Of a stretch of DNA of 64,000 nucleotides, positions 43,207-51,987 are shown piece after piece. The DNA lies in contig NZ_CP020105.1 in NCBI RefSeq assembly GCF_002067135.1, forward strand, positions 5,208,001 through 5,272,000. Direction: 5' to 3'. The stretch is from Spirosoma rigui (GTDB lineage Bacteria; Bacteroidota; Bacteroidia; Cytophagales; Spirosomataceae). The notes under the pieces were generated by a model, which saw only the letters and a program-made list of their open reading frames with translations, made no database searches and was not told the DNA's origin. The translations under genes were made by a program, and so were the position numbers. Each line of letters begins with the position of its first letter. The stretch's first letter is position 1.

Positions 43207-45693
43207 TTAGTTGCCTCCTTTTACCCGGTTCTGCTCGGCTGACGTAGCGGAGTTGCGCTGGCGGGCTCCTTTAACATTTTGGTTACCAAACCGGTAGGTA
43301 AACGTGAGGTTGATCCGGCGACTCTCCCACCGCGATCGTACCCGGAAGTTGATATCCTGTACGACCGCCCGGCCATTGAATTGATTTAGCCAGAAGGGGT
43401 CGCTGATATTCAGTTTCAGATTCGCTTTGTCGGCCATCAGTTTCTTCTGCAGGCCCAGGCTGAAAGCACCCATGGGGCTAGCCTTGTAAAATCCGTATTG
43501 CGAAGCCGAGTTGTACCAGGCCGAGAATTCAGCGGAGAGCGTCTTGCTCATGGTGAAATTGTTGGATGTATACAGGTTGTAGGCTACCAGTTTCACTTCG
43601 TAAGGCGTACCCGAGTAGAATGTCTGGTAGTGGGTGTAATAGGTGCTAACGTTGTTTTGCATACGCCACCACTTGGTCACTGTTACCGGAAAGCTCACCG
43701 TCAGGTTCACATTGTCGAGGTGGCCCAGGTTTTCGGGCGTAACGTAGGTAATGTTCTGCGACGCGATCTGGCGGGGAGTCTCCTGGTTGATGAAATCGGT
43801 GGTGCGGCTGTAGCCCAGCGTTGTCGACACGGTACTCTTGAACACGTGCGTCATTTCGAGCGAATTCGTGTATTGAGGCCGCAGGAAAGGATTACCCTGC
43901 TGATAGGTGTACGGATCGAGGAAGAACACAAACGGGTTCAAATTCTGGTAGTCAGGACGGTCGATCCGGCGGCTGTACGACAGATTCAGTACGTTGTTGG
44001 TATCCAGTTGCCGCGACAGGAACAGGGTTGGGAACAGATTCAGGTAGTTACGTTCAACCCGCTGATTAAGGGTTACCGACATGCCGACCGAGTGCGTATG
44101 TTCAGCCCGGAAACCAGCCTGCACCTTCAATTTTTTGCCCAGCGTGCCGGCATAATTCACATAAGCCGCGTTGATATTTTCGTCATACTTGAACTGGTTT
44201 GACCGGCTGGCATCGAATAGCCACAAGCGTGATTCCTGCTGCAGAGTGTCGAAGACCGAATTATTGTCGGCGTTGACAAAGCTGCTTTTGAGACCTGCTT
44301 CAAATTTAGCACCTTTCGCCAGTGGGTGAACATAGTCCGTTTTGAACGCCATGATGTTGATTGTCGAGGGCATGTTATTGCGAACATCCTGCTTGGGGCG
44401 GGTGAATCCGCCGTCAGGCCCGTTATAAACCGTGCTCAGGTTGTTGAAATTGCGGCCATTGTAGCGAACAAAGTCCGCGTCGGCCGTCCACTCACGCCCC
44501 TTCCCATCAAAGTCATATTTGTAATTCAGATTACCGGTGAGATTTTTCAGCAGTTCGCCCATGTTGGTTTGGGTCACCGGATTACTGGTCAGCTTCCGGT
44601 TTTCATCGCTGATCAGGGTACTGTTTGTACCGCCCGACCGCCAGTCGTTGGCAAAGCCATTCACCAGTACACCAACCGTGCTTTTGGCGTTGATAAAATA
44701 ATCCAGACCGCCTTTGTACGAATGCCCAACGAACTGATTGGGCCGGAACGACTGCTGGTCGAAATAAGTCGTACGGCCGTTGAAGGGAATTACCCGGTTC
44801 AATTCGTTGCTCTGTGCGCTTTCCCGGTTCACGTAGCTGTAGTTTCCAAACAGGTTAACCTTACTGCTGCGGTTGTTGAGATTCAGCGATGTGTTGAATT
44901 TAGGCAGGTCATCACGGGCACCGCTCAGGTTATTTACCCAGCCGTAGCCCGTTCCTACGATGAACGACCCGTTGGTGCCAAAATTCTTGTTCTTCTTCAT
45001 CTTGATGTTGATGATCCCCGAGTTACCGGCTGCGTCGTACTTGGAGCCGGGGTTGGTGATGATCTCGATCGTTGCAATGTTATCGGATGGCGTATTTTTG
45101 AGCAGGTTGGCAACTTCCTGCTGCGACAGATACGTCTGTTTACCATCGATGTAAACAATAACCCCCGATTTTCCTTTCAGCTGGATCTGGTCATTTTGCC
45201 GATCGATGGTTACACCGGGTGCTTTTTCCAGGACTTCAAGTGCCGTGTTGCCGCTGGAGACAATGCTGTTTTCCACGTTAACTACGGTTCGGTCAACCTG
45301 CTGCTCAATAAATGGCTTGGTAGCTACGACCTTTACCTCAGTCAGATTTTTTGATTCGTCGGTCATAGCCAACGCGGGAACATTGATGGACGGATGCGCT
45401 TCATCAAGAGCGAACGGTGCGCTATACGTTTTTCGATATCCCATCTGCTGAGCCATCACCAAGTAACGACCGGCGCCAATATTTTCAAATACATACTTCC
45501 CGTCGGCATCACTGATTGCTCCTTTGACGAGCGTTGAATCGGTCGCCTTGAGCAGCATCATCGTGGAAAATTCCAGTGGTTTACCAGCAACCGTGCCAAC
45601 CTGGCCATTTATGGCACCCCGTGTCAGAACTTGCGCCGTAGCAGTTGTCCAGGTCGCTAAAGTCAGAGCGGAAAAGAGTAAGAAAGATTTCAT
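43207..45693 (-). CDS. outer-membrane beta-barrel / TonB-dependent receptor family protein
   Basis: 828 residues. The signal peptide FLLFSALTLATWTTATAQ is followed by a CarboxypepD_reg-like domain (INGQVGTVAGKPLEFSTMML ... DADGKYVFENIGAGRYLV, about residues 27-100), a plug domain (about 130-230, ALEVLEKAPGVTIDRQND and IVYIDGKQTYLSQQEV) and a barrel of the OMP_b-brl_3 type (about 380-805, NLSYSRRIDRPDYQNLNPF and FTYRFGN). The ligand is unknown. The C terminus continues about 22 residues past the last strand with a Lys/Arg/Asn-rich tail. A TACCTTTG box lies upstream. Confidence 0.9.
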   Translation of the reverse strand: MKSFLLFSALTLATWTTATAQVLTRGAINGQVGTVAGKPLEFSTMMLLKATDSTLVKGAISDADGKYVFENIGAGRYLVMAQQMGYRKTYSAPFALDEAHPSINVPALAMTDESKNLTEVKVVATKPFIEQQVDRTVVNVENSIVSSGNTALEVLEKAPGVTIDRQNDQIQLKGKSGVIVYIDGKQTYLSQQEVANLLKNTPSDNIATIEIITNPGSKYDAAGNSGIINIKMKKNKNFGTNGSFIVGTGYGWVNNLSGARDDLPKFNTSLNLNNRSSKVNLFGNYSYVNRESAQSNELNRVIPFNGRTTYFDQQSFRPNQFVGHSYKGGLDYFINAKSTVGVLVNGFANDWRSGGTNSTLISDENRKLTSNPVTQTNMGELLKNLTGNLNYKYDFDGKGREWTADADFVRYNGRNFNNLSTVYNGPDGGFTRPKQDVRNNMPSTINIMAFKTDYVHPLAKGAKFEAGLKSSFVNADNNSVFDTLQQESRLWLFDASRSNQFKYDENINAAYVNYAGTLGKKLKVQAGFRAEHTHSVGMSVTLNQRVERNYLNLFPTLFLSRQLDTNNVLNLSYSRRIDRPDYQNLNPFVFFLDPYTYQQGNPFLRPQYTNSLEMTHVFKSTVSTTLGYSRTTDFINQETPRQIASQNITYVTPENLGHLDNVNLTVSFPVTVTKWWRMQNNVSTYYTHYQTFYSGTPYEVKLVAYNLYTSNNFTMSKTLSAEFSAWYNSASQYGFYKASPMGAFSLGLQKKLMADKANLKLNISDPFWLNQFNGRAVVQDINFRVRSRWESRRINLTFTYRFGNQNVKGARQRNSATSAEQNRVKGGN

Positions 45694-45746
45694 ATGTGGT
45701 AGCTTTTTCAGGAGGCTGATGGTACTTCGTCTGTCTTAGTACATGG

Positions 45747-45754
45747 CAAAGGTA
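45747..45754 (-). promoter_or_regulatory. -7 box TACCTTTG for the second TonB-type receptor
   Basis: CAAAGGTA on the plus strand, an exact match 53 bp before the ATG at 45693. A TTTG lies 14 bp further upstream, closer than the usual 17-23. Confidence 0.5.
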
Positions 45755-45937
45755 GGTAGTGGGCATCACAAAGTACCTTATCTTACACAAGCGGTCTGAA
45801 CGGGAGGATAAACGGATCTAGCGGGGGGACGGGTGATTTTGGGTAATCGTATGGCCAAAAGACACGACCTGAACGTCTACCGTTGCACAACCGGGTATTA
45901 TTTTGTGCGTACTTGCGAGAAAAATCTGCCGGTTAAA

Positions 45938-46447
45938 ATGCCTATGCTCTATGTAAGCTGGTCTTCGCTGAATCTAGTCTTGTTCCTAGGTCTGCTTATC
46001 GGCGGTCGAGTCTTGCTGGCACGGTACCGTTCTGTCAGCATTGGTGTATCAATCGCCTTTGTGGTGCTTCTGGTGCATCAGCTATCCGGACGAAACGTAG
46101 CAGCCAGAAAATCGGTAATTCAATTCCAGACTGCGCTTTTGTTGCCAGACTTAGCTCACCCGAAGCTATACCATACACAACTGGATGATTTACTAACGCT
46201 CAGTATTCACCAGATGGTAACACTGACGCCCAACTCACAGTCTGACTCGGTGCAGGTCAGCAGTTCTTCATACGTAACCGGCTTCACGTCAGGGTACCGG
46301 TGGTTTCCTACCGGTATCACCGTTGGTGCGCTGCCTGACCGAAGACTTCTCTACTCGACGAGTGGCGTGCTGGAATGGAAACTGCTTGGGTTGACGGTGT
46401 ACAGACAACCCAGGCAGTTTGACGGGTATCTAAGGCTTGACATTTAA
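45938..46447 (+). CDS. orphan membrane-anchored protein, unknown function
   Basis: 169 residues from the ATG at 45938 (MPMLYVSWSSLNLVLFL); the frame is open from 45833, but the first 35 residues are polar and Cys-containing and look untranslated. Two closely spaced membrane helices (about residues 8-27 and 33-48) are followed by a polar domain of about 115 residues (LDDLLTLSIHQMVTLTP, SGYRWFPTGITVGALPDRR). No family recognised. Its stop overlaps the end of the convergent outer-membrane protein gene by 4 bp. Confidence 0.6.
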   Translation: MPMLYVSWSSLNLVLFLGLLIGGRVLLARYRSVSIGVSIAFVVLLVHQLSGRNVAARKSVIQFQTALLLPDLAHPKLYHTQLDDLLTLSIHQMVTLTPNSQSDSVQVSSSSYVTGFTSGYRWFPTGITVGALPDRRLLYSTSGVLEWKLLGLTVYRQPRQFDGYLRLDI

Positions 46448-47166
46448 AACTTTACGCCTACCGCCCACACCCCGGCATCAGGACCCTGACCTGTTCGGAA
46501 TGGGCTGTTAGGTTCGTAGCGGCCGAACAGTTTGGCGGTACCCCGGAAGCCCAATTCTGTCATGAGGCCCCAGCGGACAGGATTCAGGTTAAATGAGCCG
46601 TGGGTACGAATCGCTTTAGCACCTTCTGGTTTTTCTCTCGTATAGCTGTCCAGGCGGATGCCGGCGTAGGCTCCCATTCCCAGTGTGAAGCCCGACCGGA
46701 ACGACACATTCAACATTAAAGGCAAATTGAGCTGTGTTGTAACGAACTTGGATTTGTGCAAAGCAACCGGCGATGGCTCGACGATTAACTCATTACTACG
46801 CTCGACCAGCCTGTTGTTACCTTCCAACATAAAATTGTTCCAGGCAACTTCGGGACCGGTAATGAGTCGCAGTTTCGTTGACCCACTCACAGCCAGCGGA
46901 ATACGCTTTTGCCAGGCCAGTGCCACGAAACGTGATCCAATGGGGCGGAACGTGCCGGCATCTCCGCTAAATCCGGCGGGCGACTGGGTGAAATTATTGA
47001 ACCCGACATAGATGCCGAAATCGCTGGACACACGCTCGACATGCTTTCTCGTTTTGGTTATCGTCGATTCGGTCGAGTCGCTGGTGATAACGATCGTTGT
47101 CTGGGCAAACGATGCGGCCGATGTAGCCAGGAGGACCGTAGCGAGGAGGTGTTTGACAAGTTTCAT
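46444..47166 (-). CDS. small outer-membrane beta-barrel protein (PorT/OMP_b-brl_2-like)
   Basis: 240 residues with a signal peptide (HLLATVLLATSAASFAQ). The rest alternates like an 8-strand barrel (SDFGIYVGFNNF, LRLITGPEVAWNNFML, TTQLNLPLMLNVSF, TLGMGAYAGIRLDSYT, GLMTELGFRGTAKLFGRY) and ends VWAVGVKF with a terminal Phe, as expected for BAM-inserted proteins. Function unknown. It is convergent with the orphan membrane protein, with a 4-bp overlap of the ends. Confidence 0.8.
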   Translation of the reverse strand: MKLVKHLLATVLLATSAASFAQTTIVITSDSTESTITKTRKHVERVSSDFGIYVGFNNFTQSPAGFSGDAGTFRPIGSRFVALAWQKRIPLAVSGSTKLRLITGPEVAWNNFMLEGNNRLVERSNELIVEPSPVALHKSKFVTTQLNLPLMLNVSFRSGFTLGMGAYAGIRLDSYTREKPEGAKAIRTHGSFNLNPVRWGLMTELGFRGTAKLFGRYEPNSPFRTGQGPDAGVWAVGVKF

Positions 47167-47411
47167 GGCGTTTATAGAAATAAGGGTTTAGGAAAATTGG
47201 AGTAGTCAATAATCAGGATTGTATTCGTTGTCTCATTTGACAGGAAGATGTAAGAACCTCCGCCTGAGGTTGCATAACCCATCATTTTTTTTCCTCATTT
47301 TCTACAGAAACTCGCGCACTCACCCCTAATACACTATATATCAGCTAGTTATTAAAAAATTTATTTTTTAATTTTTTCTTCTGACCTGCCTGCGTCGGCA
47401 ACAAAAGCAAA
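47167..47411. other. A/T-rich part of the rodA-OMP intergenic region
   Basis: Contains a markedly A/T-rich patch at about 47340-47390 with runs of A and T, probably part of the promoter region of the small OMP gene. No exact TAnnTTTG box and no open frame seen. Confidence 0.45.
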
Positions 47412-47467
47412 CCGGCGGCCGGGATGTCTGCATTATGCGCGCGTAACGCAGACATCCCGGCCGCCGG
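47412..47467. repeat. perfect 20-bp GC-rich inverted repeat
   Basis: Left arm 47412-47431 (starts CCGGCGGCCGGG) and right arm 47448-47467 are exact complements around a 16-nt loop that contains GCGCGC. It lies 36 bp past the rodA stop. A weak T-rich stretch follows on the minus strand, so it may end the mrdA-rodA transcript. Confidence 0.8.
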
Positions 47468-47503
47468 CAACTCATTTACCTCTGCGGATAAACCTTTATT
47501 TCC

Positions 47504-48781
47504 TTACCGGCGCATCAGCGCCGTACGACGGGAGTCGAGTTTGAGGAAGATGAACAGGAGGATTGAGAAAGACCAGAGCGACGAACCACCGTAGCTGAAG
47601 AAGGGCAATGGAATACCAATAACGGGCATTAAACCAATGGTCATACCCACGTTGACCATAACGTGAAAGAAGATGATACCCGCAACGCAATACCCATAAA
47701 CCCGCGCAAACTTACTTCGTTGCTTTTCGGCCAGGATTACAATCCGGGCCAGCAATCCGAGAAACAGCGCAATGACAACGGCGCTGCCGATAAAGCCGTG
47801 CTCTTCGCCAATGGTGCAGAAGATAAAATCAGTACTTTGTTCCGGCACGAAGTCGAATTTGGTCTGGGTACCCTCCAGAAAGCCCTTACCCTGCAAACGG
47901 CCGGAGCCAATGGCAATTTTAGCCTGGGTCACGTTCCAGCCCACCCCGAGGGGATCGATTGTTGGATCGACCAGCACTTTTATTCGGTTTCGCTGGTGCT
48001 TTTGCAGTACGTTGTTGACGAAGAAATCTACCCCCGTCACGATGATCATCATGCCCACACCAACCAGCGCCATCGAAATCAGATTGCTCGTTGTTCGGTT
48101 GTAACGCGGCATCAGCAACACAACAATGCCAAACAGAACCGCAATGCCCGCAAAAATGTACAGCTTCGGAAAAACCAGCGCCAGCACAAAAAGAGCCGCT
48201 ATCGTTATCCCCACGGCGGGAATCCAGCCCGGCAACCCTTCACGGTACAGCATGATGATAAAGGAAGCGAAGACCAGCGTTGATCCGGTTTCGTTCGACG
48301 CCAGAATCAGTACGCACGGCAACGCAATGAGGCCGCCGATGCGGAGCAGGTCTTTCTGCCGGGTCAGGTTCATCCCCGGCACATCGAGGTACTTGGCCAG
48401 CGCCAGGGCAGTGGCTACTTTGGCAAATTCGGCTGGCTGAATCGAAAAACCGCCAAACTTAAACCACGACCTAGACCCGTTGATGTTTGACCCTAAGAAC
48501 AGGACCAGCACCAGCATCAGAATCATGAAAGCGTAGAAGAGGTACGCAAACGAGTCGAAAAACTTATGATTGATCACCAGAATACAGGTGATCAGGATTA
48601 CGGTTGTGCCAATCCACATCATCTGTTTACCCGCGTTCGTACTCATGTCGAACAAGCTGGTATGATCTTCGGGACTGTACACGGCAGCGTAGACGTTGAG
48701 CCATCCCATGGTTATACAGCCCAGGTACAGCACCAGCGTTAGCCAGTCAATATGTTGCGAGAAGGGGTCGTTGCGAGCCAT
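47504..48781 (-). CDS. rodA: rod-shape peptidoglycan glycosyltransferase RodA
   Basis: 425 residues, SEDS-family polymerase of lateral-wall peptidoglycan, with about ten membrane helices. Typical segments: WLTLVLYLGCITMGWLNVYAAVY at the first helix, GSRSWFKFGGFSIQPAEFAKVATAL, GSTLVFASFIIMLYREGL, and the C-terminal VGMTIGLMPVIGIPLPFFSYGGSSLW. It lies 65 bp downstream of the PBP2 gene on the same strand, the normal partner. A long hairpin follows. Confidence 0.96.
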   Translation of the reverse strand: MARNDPFSQHIDWLTLVLYLGCITMGWLNVYAAVYSPEDHTSLFDMSTNAGKQMMWIGTTVILITCILVINHKFFDSFAYLFYAFMILMLVLVLFLGSNINGSRSWFKFGGFSIQPAEFAKVATALALAKYLDVPGMNLTRQKDLLRIGGLIALPCVLILASNETGSTLVFASFIIMLYREGLPGWIPAVGITIAALFVLALVFPKLYIFAGIAVLFGIVVLLMPRYNRTTSNLISMALVGVGMMIIVTGVDFFVNNVLQKHQRNRIKVLVDPTIDPLGVGWNVTQAKIAIGSGRLQGKGFLEGTQTKFDFVPEQSTDFIFCTIGEEHGFIGSAVVIALFLGLLARIVILAEKQRSKFARVYGYCVAGIIFFHVMVNVGMTIGLMPVIGIPLPFFSYGGSSLWSFSILLFIFLKLDSRRTALMRR

Positions 48782-48846
48782 TAGTATAAGTGTTGTTCGT
48801 AGTGGCGGCTGGCCGTTTGTGGGTCACCGAAACTGCAAACCAATCG

Positions 48847-50802
48847 TCAATTTCCGCTTACACCCGGTACTACACCGGGCTTCGGTTTGATGGCCGTCAT
48901 TAGCGGCTTCTGAATAGAATCTTTCCGGACCGAGTCTTTCCTGGGCCGGGCAGGTACCGGTGCACTGGGCTTGGCCGGCGTAACGGGGGGCAGGTAATTG
49001 GCCGCCTTTACTTTCTGATCCAGACGCGCAGCCTCCGTTTTGCGCTTCAGGTACCGCTCGGCTACCAGGGCCGCAACCGATGCAGCCGCGTCGCCCCCCC
49101 AGCCCGCGTTCTCGACGAACACGGCAATGGCAATTTTGGGGTTGTTCATCGGTGCGAAGCCGATAAAAATGGAGTGGTCGAACTTATGGCCCCGCTTGGC
49201 ATTTTGCGAAGTCCCCGTTTTGCCGCACAGCTCCGTACCCGCAATGTTGGCCAGGGGCGTTACGGTACCATGCACCACAGCGCCCCGCATTCCATCGATC
49301 ACGGGCAGGAAATACTGCCGGTCGATTCCCGTTTCGTGCCGCTCCAGGTACTCGGCCGGAACGCCGACACCCGGCTTACCAAACCCTTTGATGTAATGGG
49401 GCGTGATGTAATATCCCCGGTTAGCAATGGTAGCTGCCAGGTTCACCAGTTTGAGCGGACTGATCAGCAGTTCTCCCTCACCGATGCTCAGCGAATATAC
49501 ATTCGAAAATTTCCAGCGGTACTGGCCCCGGTACATTTTATCGTAATCATCAACCGTAGGCAGGTTACCCTTGAGTTCGCTGGGCAGATCGACCCCGAGC
49601 CGTTGCCCGATCCCGAACTTCTCGACCATATCGTGCCATTTTCGCAGCCCGACTGCCGAGGCCTTGAACGTATTGGTTTCGCCGTTGTGGTAGATGAGTT
49701 TGCGGAATACGTGGTAGAAATATGGGTTGCAGGAATACTGCACGGCACCCCGCAGGTTCTGACCACCGTGGCAGTGGCATCGCATGGGCGAGCCAGCATG
49801 GCCGTACACCATATTCGGCTCCAGCGATCCCTCCTGCTGCGCTACCAGCGCCTGAATCAACTTGAACGTAGAACCTGGGCGATAGCTGGCCATGATGGGC
49901 CGGTTGATGAGCGGTTTGTAAGGGTTCTTGATCAGGGCGCGGTAATTCTTGGAAAACGACCGGCTCGACAACAGATTCGGGTCGTAGGTCGGGGCCGAAA
50001 CCGAAACCAGAATTTCACCCGACTCCGGCTCTACTGCCACCACCGATCCTACCTTGTTTACCATCAGACTGTCGGCGTAACGTTGAACCTCCACATCAAT
50101 ACCCGTAATGAGATTCTGGCCGGCAACGGCCAGTGTGTCAAACTCGCCGTTCTTCCAGGATCCTTTGTTCACACCCCGCACATTCTGCATCATGAATTTC
50201 ACTCCGCGTTTGCCCCGCAGCTGTTCTTCATACTGCTCCTCCAGCCCATTGTGACCAACGTAATCGCCCTGGCGGTAGTATGGAATATCCTGATTGTCGA
50301 GTTGCTTCCGGCTGATCTCACTGACGTACCCCAGGGCGTTGGCCATGGTATGAGCCGGATAGGTCCGCATGGCGCTGATGACGGGTTCAAACCCGCGGTA
50401 GTCAACGAGAGCATCCTGAATACGGGCAAAATCTTCTTTCGAGAGCTGGCGCATGAATAGCGACGGCTTCAGGGCTGAATAGTTCTTGGCAAGCCCCATG
50501 ATGCTGTCGAACTCCGACAGGGTAATGTTCATCATCCGGCAAAAAGCCGTCGTGTCGGGAATTCGTACCTGTTTAGGGGTTACATACAGGTCATAAACGG
50601 GCGTGTTGTAAACAAGAAGTTCATTGTTGCGGTCATAGATCTGCCCCCGATACGGTATTTCGACTACCCGTTTAATGGAGTTTTTGGAAGCGCCCAGCGA
50701 GTAAGTATCGTCCAGTACCTGTAGATAAAAGAGCCGGGCCAGGTACGCCAATCCGACAAGGCAAAAAACGCCGATGATAACCCACTTTCGATTCTCTAAC
50801 AT
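48847..50802 (-). CDS. mrdA: penicillin-binding protein 2
   Basis: 651 residues. Elongasome transpeptidase with one N-terminal membrane helix (WVIIGVFCLVGLAYLARLFYL), the PBP dimerisation domain (RGQIYDRNNELLVYNTPVYDLYV) and a transpeptidase domain with Ser311 and Lys314 (PGSTFKL), SCN near residue 357, and KTG at 528-530. The C terminus is Pro/Lys-rich and unstructured. A TATCTTTG box upstream indicates its own promoter. It is transcribed with rodA. mreB, mreC and mreD, often next in line, are absent; the upstream neighbour is an SMP-30 lactonase. Confidence 0.95.
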   Translation of the reverse strand: MLENRKWVIIGVFCLVGLAYLARLFYLQVLDDTYSLGASKNSIKRVVEIPYRGQIYDRNNELLVYNTPVYDLYVTPKQVRIPDTTAFCRMMNITLSEFDSIMGLAKNYSALKPSLFMRQLSKEDFARIQDALVDYRGFEPVISAMRTYPAHTMANALGYVSEISRKQLDNQDIPYYRQGDYVGHNGLEEQYEEQLRGKRGVKFMMQNVRGVNKGSWKNGEFDTLAVAGQNLITGIDVEVQRYADSLMVNKVGSVVAVEPESGEILVSVSAPTYDPNLLSSRSFSKNYRALIKNPYKPLINRPIMASYRPGSTFKLIQALVAQQEGSLEPNMVYGHAGSPMRCHCHGGQNLRGAVQYSCNPYFYHVFRKLIYHNGETNTFKASAVGLRKWHDMVEKFGIGQRLGVDLPSELKGNLPTVDDYDKMYRGQYRWKFSNVYSLSIGEGELLISPLKLVNLAATIANRGYYITPHYIKGFGKPGVGVPAEYLERHETGIDRQYFLPVIDGMRGAVVHGTVTPLANIAGTELCGKTGTSQNAKRGHKFDHSIFIGFAPMNNPKIAIAVFVENAGWGGDAAASVAALVAERYLKRKTEAARLDQKVKAANYLPPVTPAKPSAPVPARPRKDSVRKDSIQKPLMTAIKPKPGVVPGVSGN

Positions 50803-50846
50803 GAGACTCTTTCCTTAAATCCAAGCTACGCAGTCCAATCTCAAAT

Positions 50847-50854
50847 CAAAGATA
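50847..50854 (-). promoter_or_regulatory. -7 box TATCTTTG for mrdA-rodA
   Basis: CAAAGATA on the plus strand, an exact TAnnTTTG match 44 bp before the PBP2 ATG, in the 72-bp gap after the SMP-30 gene. Confidence 0.5.
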
Positions 50855-50874
50855 AGCAAAAGAGGCCGACTTTA

Positions 50875-51924
50875 TTACCACCCCCGAGCGGTCGTTTTCA
50901 CCCGGCACAGGTACATATCGGCCGTAATGTAGAGCGTAGACCCATCATCTCCCCAAGCGCAGTTGGCCGTGGCTCCGCCAATGTTGAGATGGCCCAGAAA
51001 GTCGCCCGCCGGTGACAATACCAGCACCCCGCCGGGTCCCGTTGCCCATAAATTACCGTCGAGATCGACTTTCATGCCGTCAAAGCCACCCGACAGACCC
51101 TGTTTCTTCAACCCTTCTGCGCCGAAAACCACCCGCCCTTTTCCGATGGAGCCATCTGCCTGCAGCGGATAGGCCATGATCAAAGGCCGCTCCGGATCGG
51201 ACTGCGCCACGTATAACGTTTTCTGATCGGGCGAGAAAGCAATACCATTGGGTCGGGTCAGCTCGTTGGTCAACAGAGTGACCTGTCCCATGCGGGCAGT
51301 CCCATCTGCCATTGCGGGCGCAATTCGGTAGACCCCGAAATCGGTGGTTTCGCGGCTGGGATCTTTTTCTTTCTGAGGTAGCCCGTAGGGAGGATCGGTA
51401 AAGTAGTAGCTGCCGTTTTTGTGCACGACTACATCATTAGGGCTGTTGAAACGCTTGCCCTGGTAGTTATCCGCCAGCGTTCGCTTGCCGCCCAGGCCGC
51501 TCAGGGGCATGGCCGTAACTCGCCGGTCGCCATGCTCACAGGCGATGAGCTGCCCGCTGGCGTCAATCGTGAGTCCGTTGGAACCAGGCTCGTCACCGTA
51601 AGTCCCAAGTCCGGTATAGCCCGATGGTTTCAGGAACGGCGACACACCTCCCTTCTCGGTCCACTTAAAGATAGTATTCTGCGGTACGTCGGAAAAGAGC
51701 AGATACGCACCCTGCCCGTCGCCCCGGTCTTTGACCCACAGGGGGCCTTCTGTCCACATAAACCCCGTTGCCAGTACTTCGATACGGGCGTCTTTGGGAA
51801 TAAGTTTATCCAGCCGGGGGTCGGTCCGGGTAATCTGGCCGATGGATGGATAGGGCGTTTGAGCAAGGGCTGGAGTAAGCGCAGCACCCAGCAACGCAGT
51901 CAGCAGGCATAGTTTTGCGGTCAT
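50875..51924 (-). CDS. SMP-30/gluconolactonase family secreted lactonase
   Basis: 349 residues with a signal peptide (LLTALLGAALTPALA). Six-bladed propeller of the SMP-30/gluconolactonase/LRE family: EGPLWVKD carries the metal Glu (about residue 59), then SNGLTIDASGQLIACEHGDRRV, NSPNDVVVHKNGSYYFTDPPYG (Asn metal ligand) and RPNGIAFSPDQKTLYVAQSD with the Asp. It would hydrolyse a sugar lactone in the periplasm. It could work with the copper-linked dehydrogenase at 6844-9711, which would make lactones, but the genes are far apart and this is speculation. Confidence 0.9.
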   Translation of the reverse strand: MTAKLCLLTALLGAALTPALAQTPYPSIGQITRTDPRLDKLIPKDARIEVLATGFMWTEGPLWVKDRGDGQGAYLLFSDVPQNTIFKWTEKGGVSPFLKPSGYTGLGTYGDEPGSNGLTIDASGQLIACEHGDRRVTAMPLSGLGGKRTLADNYQGKRFNSPNDVVVHKNGSYYFTDPPYGLPQKEKDPSRETTDFGVYRIAPAMADGTARMGQVTLLTNELTRPNGIAFSPDQKTLYVAQSDPERPLIMAYPLQADGSIGKGRVVFGAEGLKKQGLSGGFDGMKVDLDGNLWATGPGGVLVLSPAGDFLGHLNIGGATANCAWGDDGSTLYITADMYLCRVKTTARGW

Positions 51925-51987
51925 CGTAGTCAGTCAGGAATAGTGGGTAGTCAGTACTCAACGCTATAAGCCCGGAACGGCATTCCG

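Noticed and set aside
44326..45354. 342-codon plus-strand frame opposite the second TonB-type receptor
   Set aside because: Antisense shadow; the minus strand encodes a plug and barrel with recognisable motifs.
49174..50460. 428-codon plus-strand frame opposite the PBP2 gene
   Set aside because: Antisense shadow; the SxxK, SxN and KTG motifs show that the minus strand is coding.
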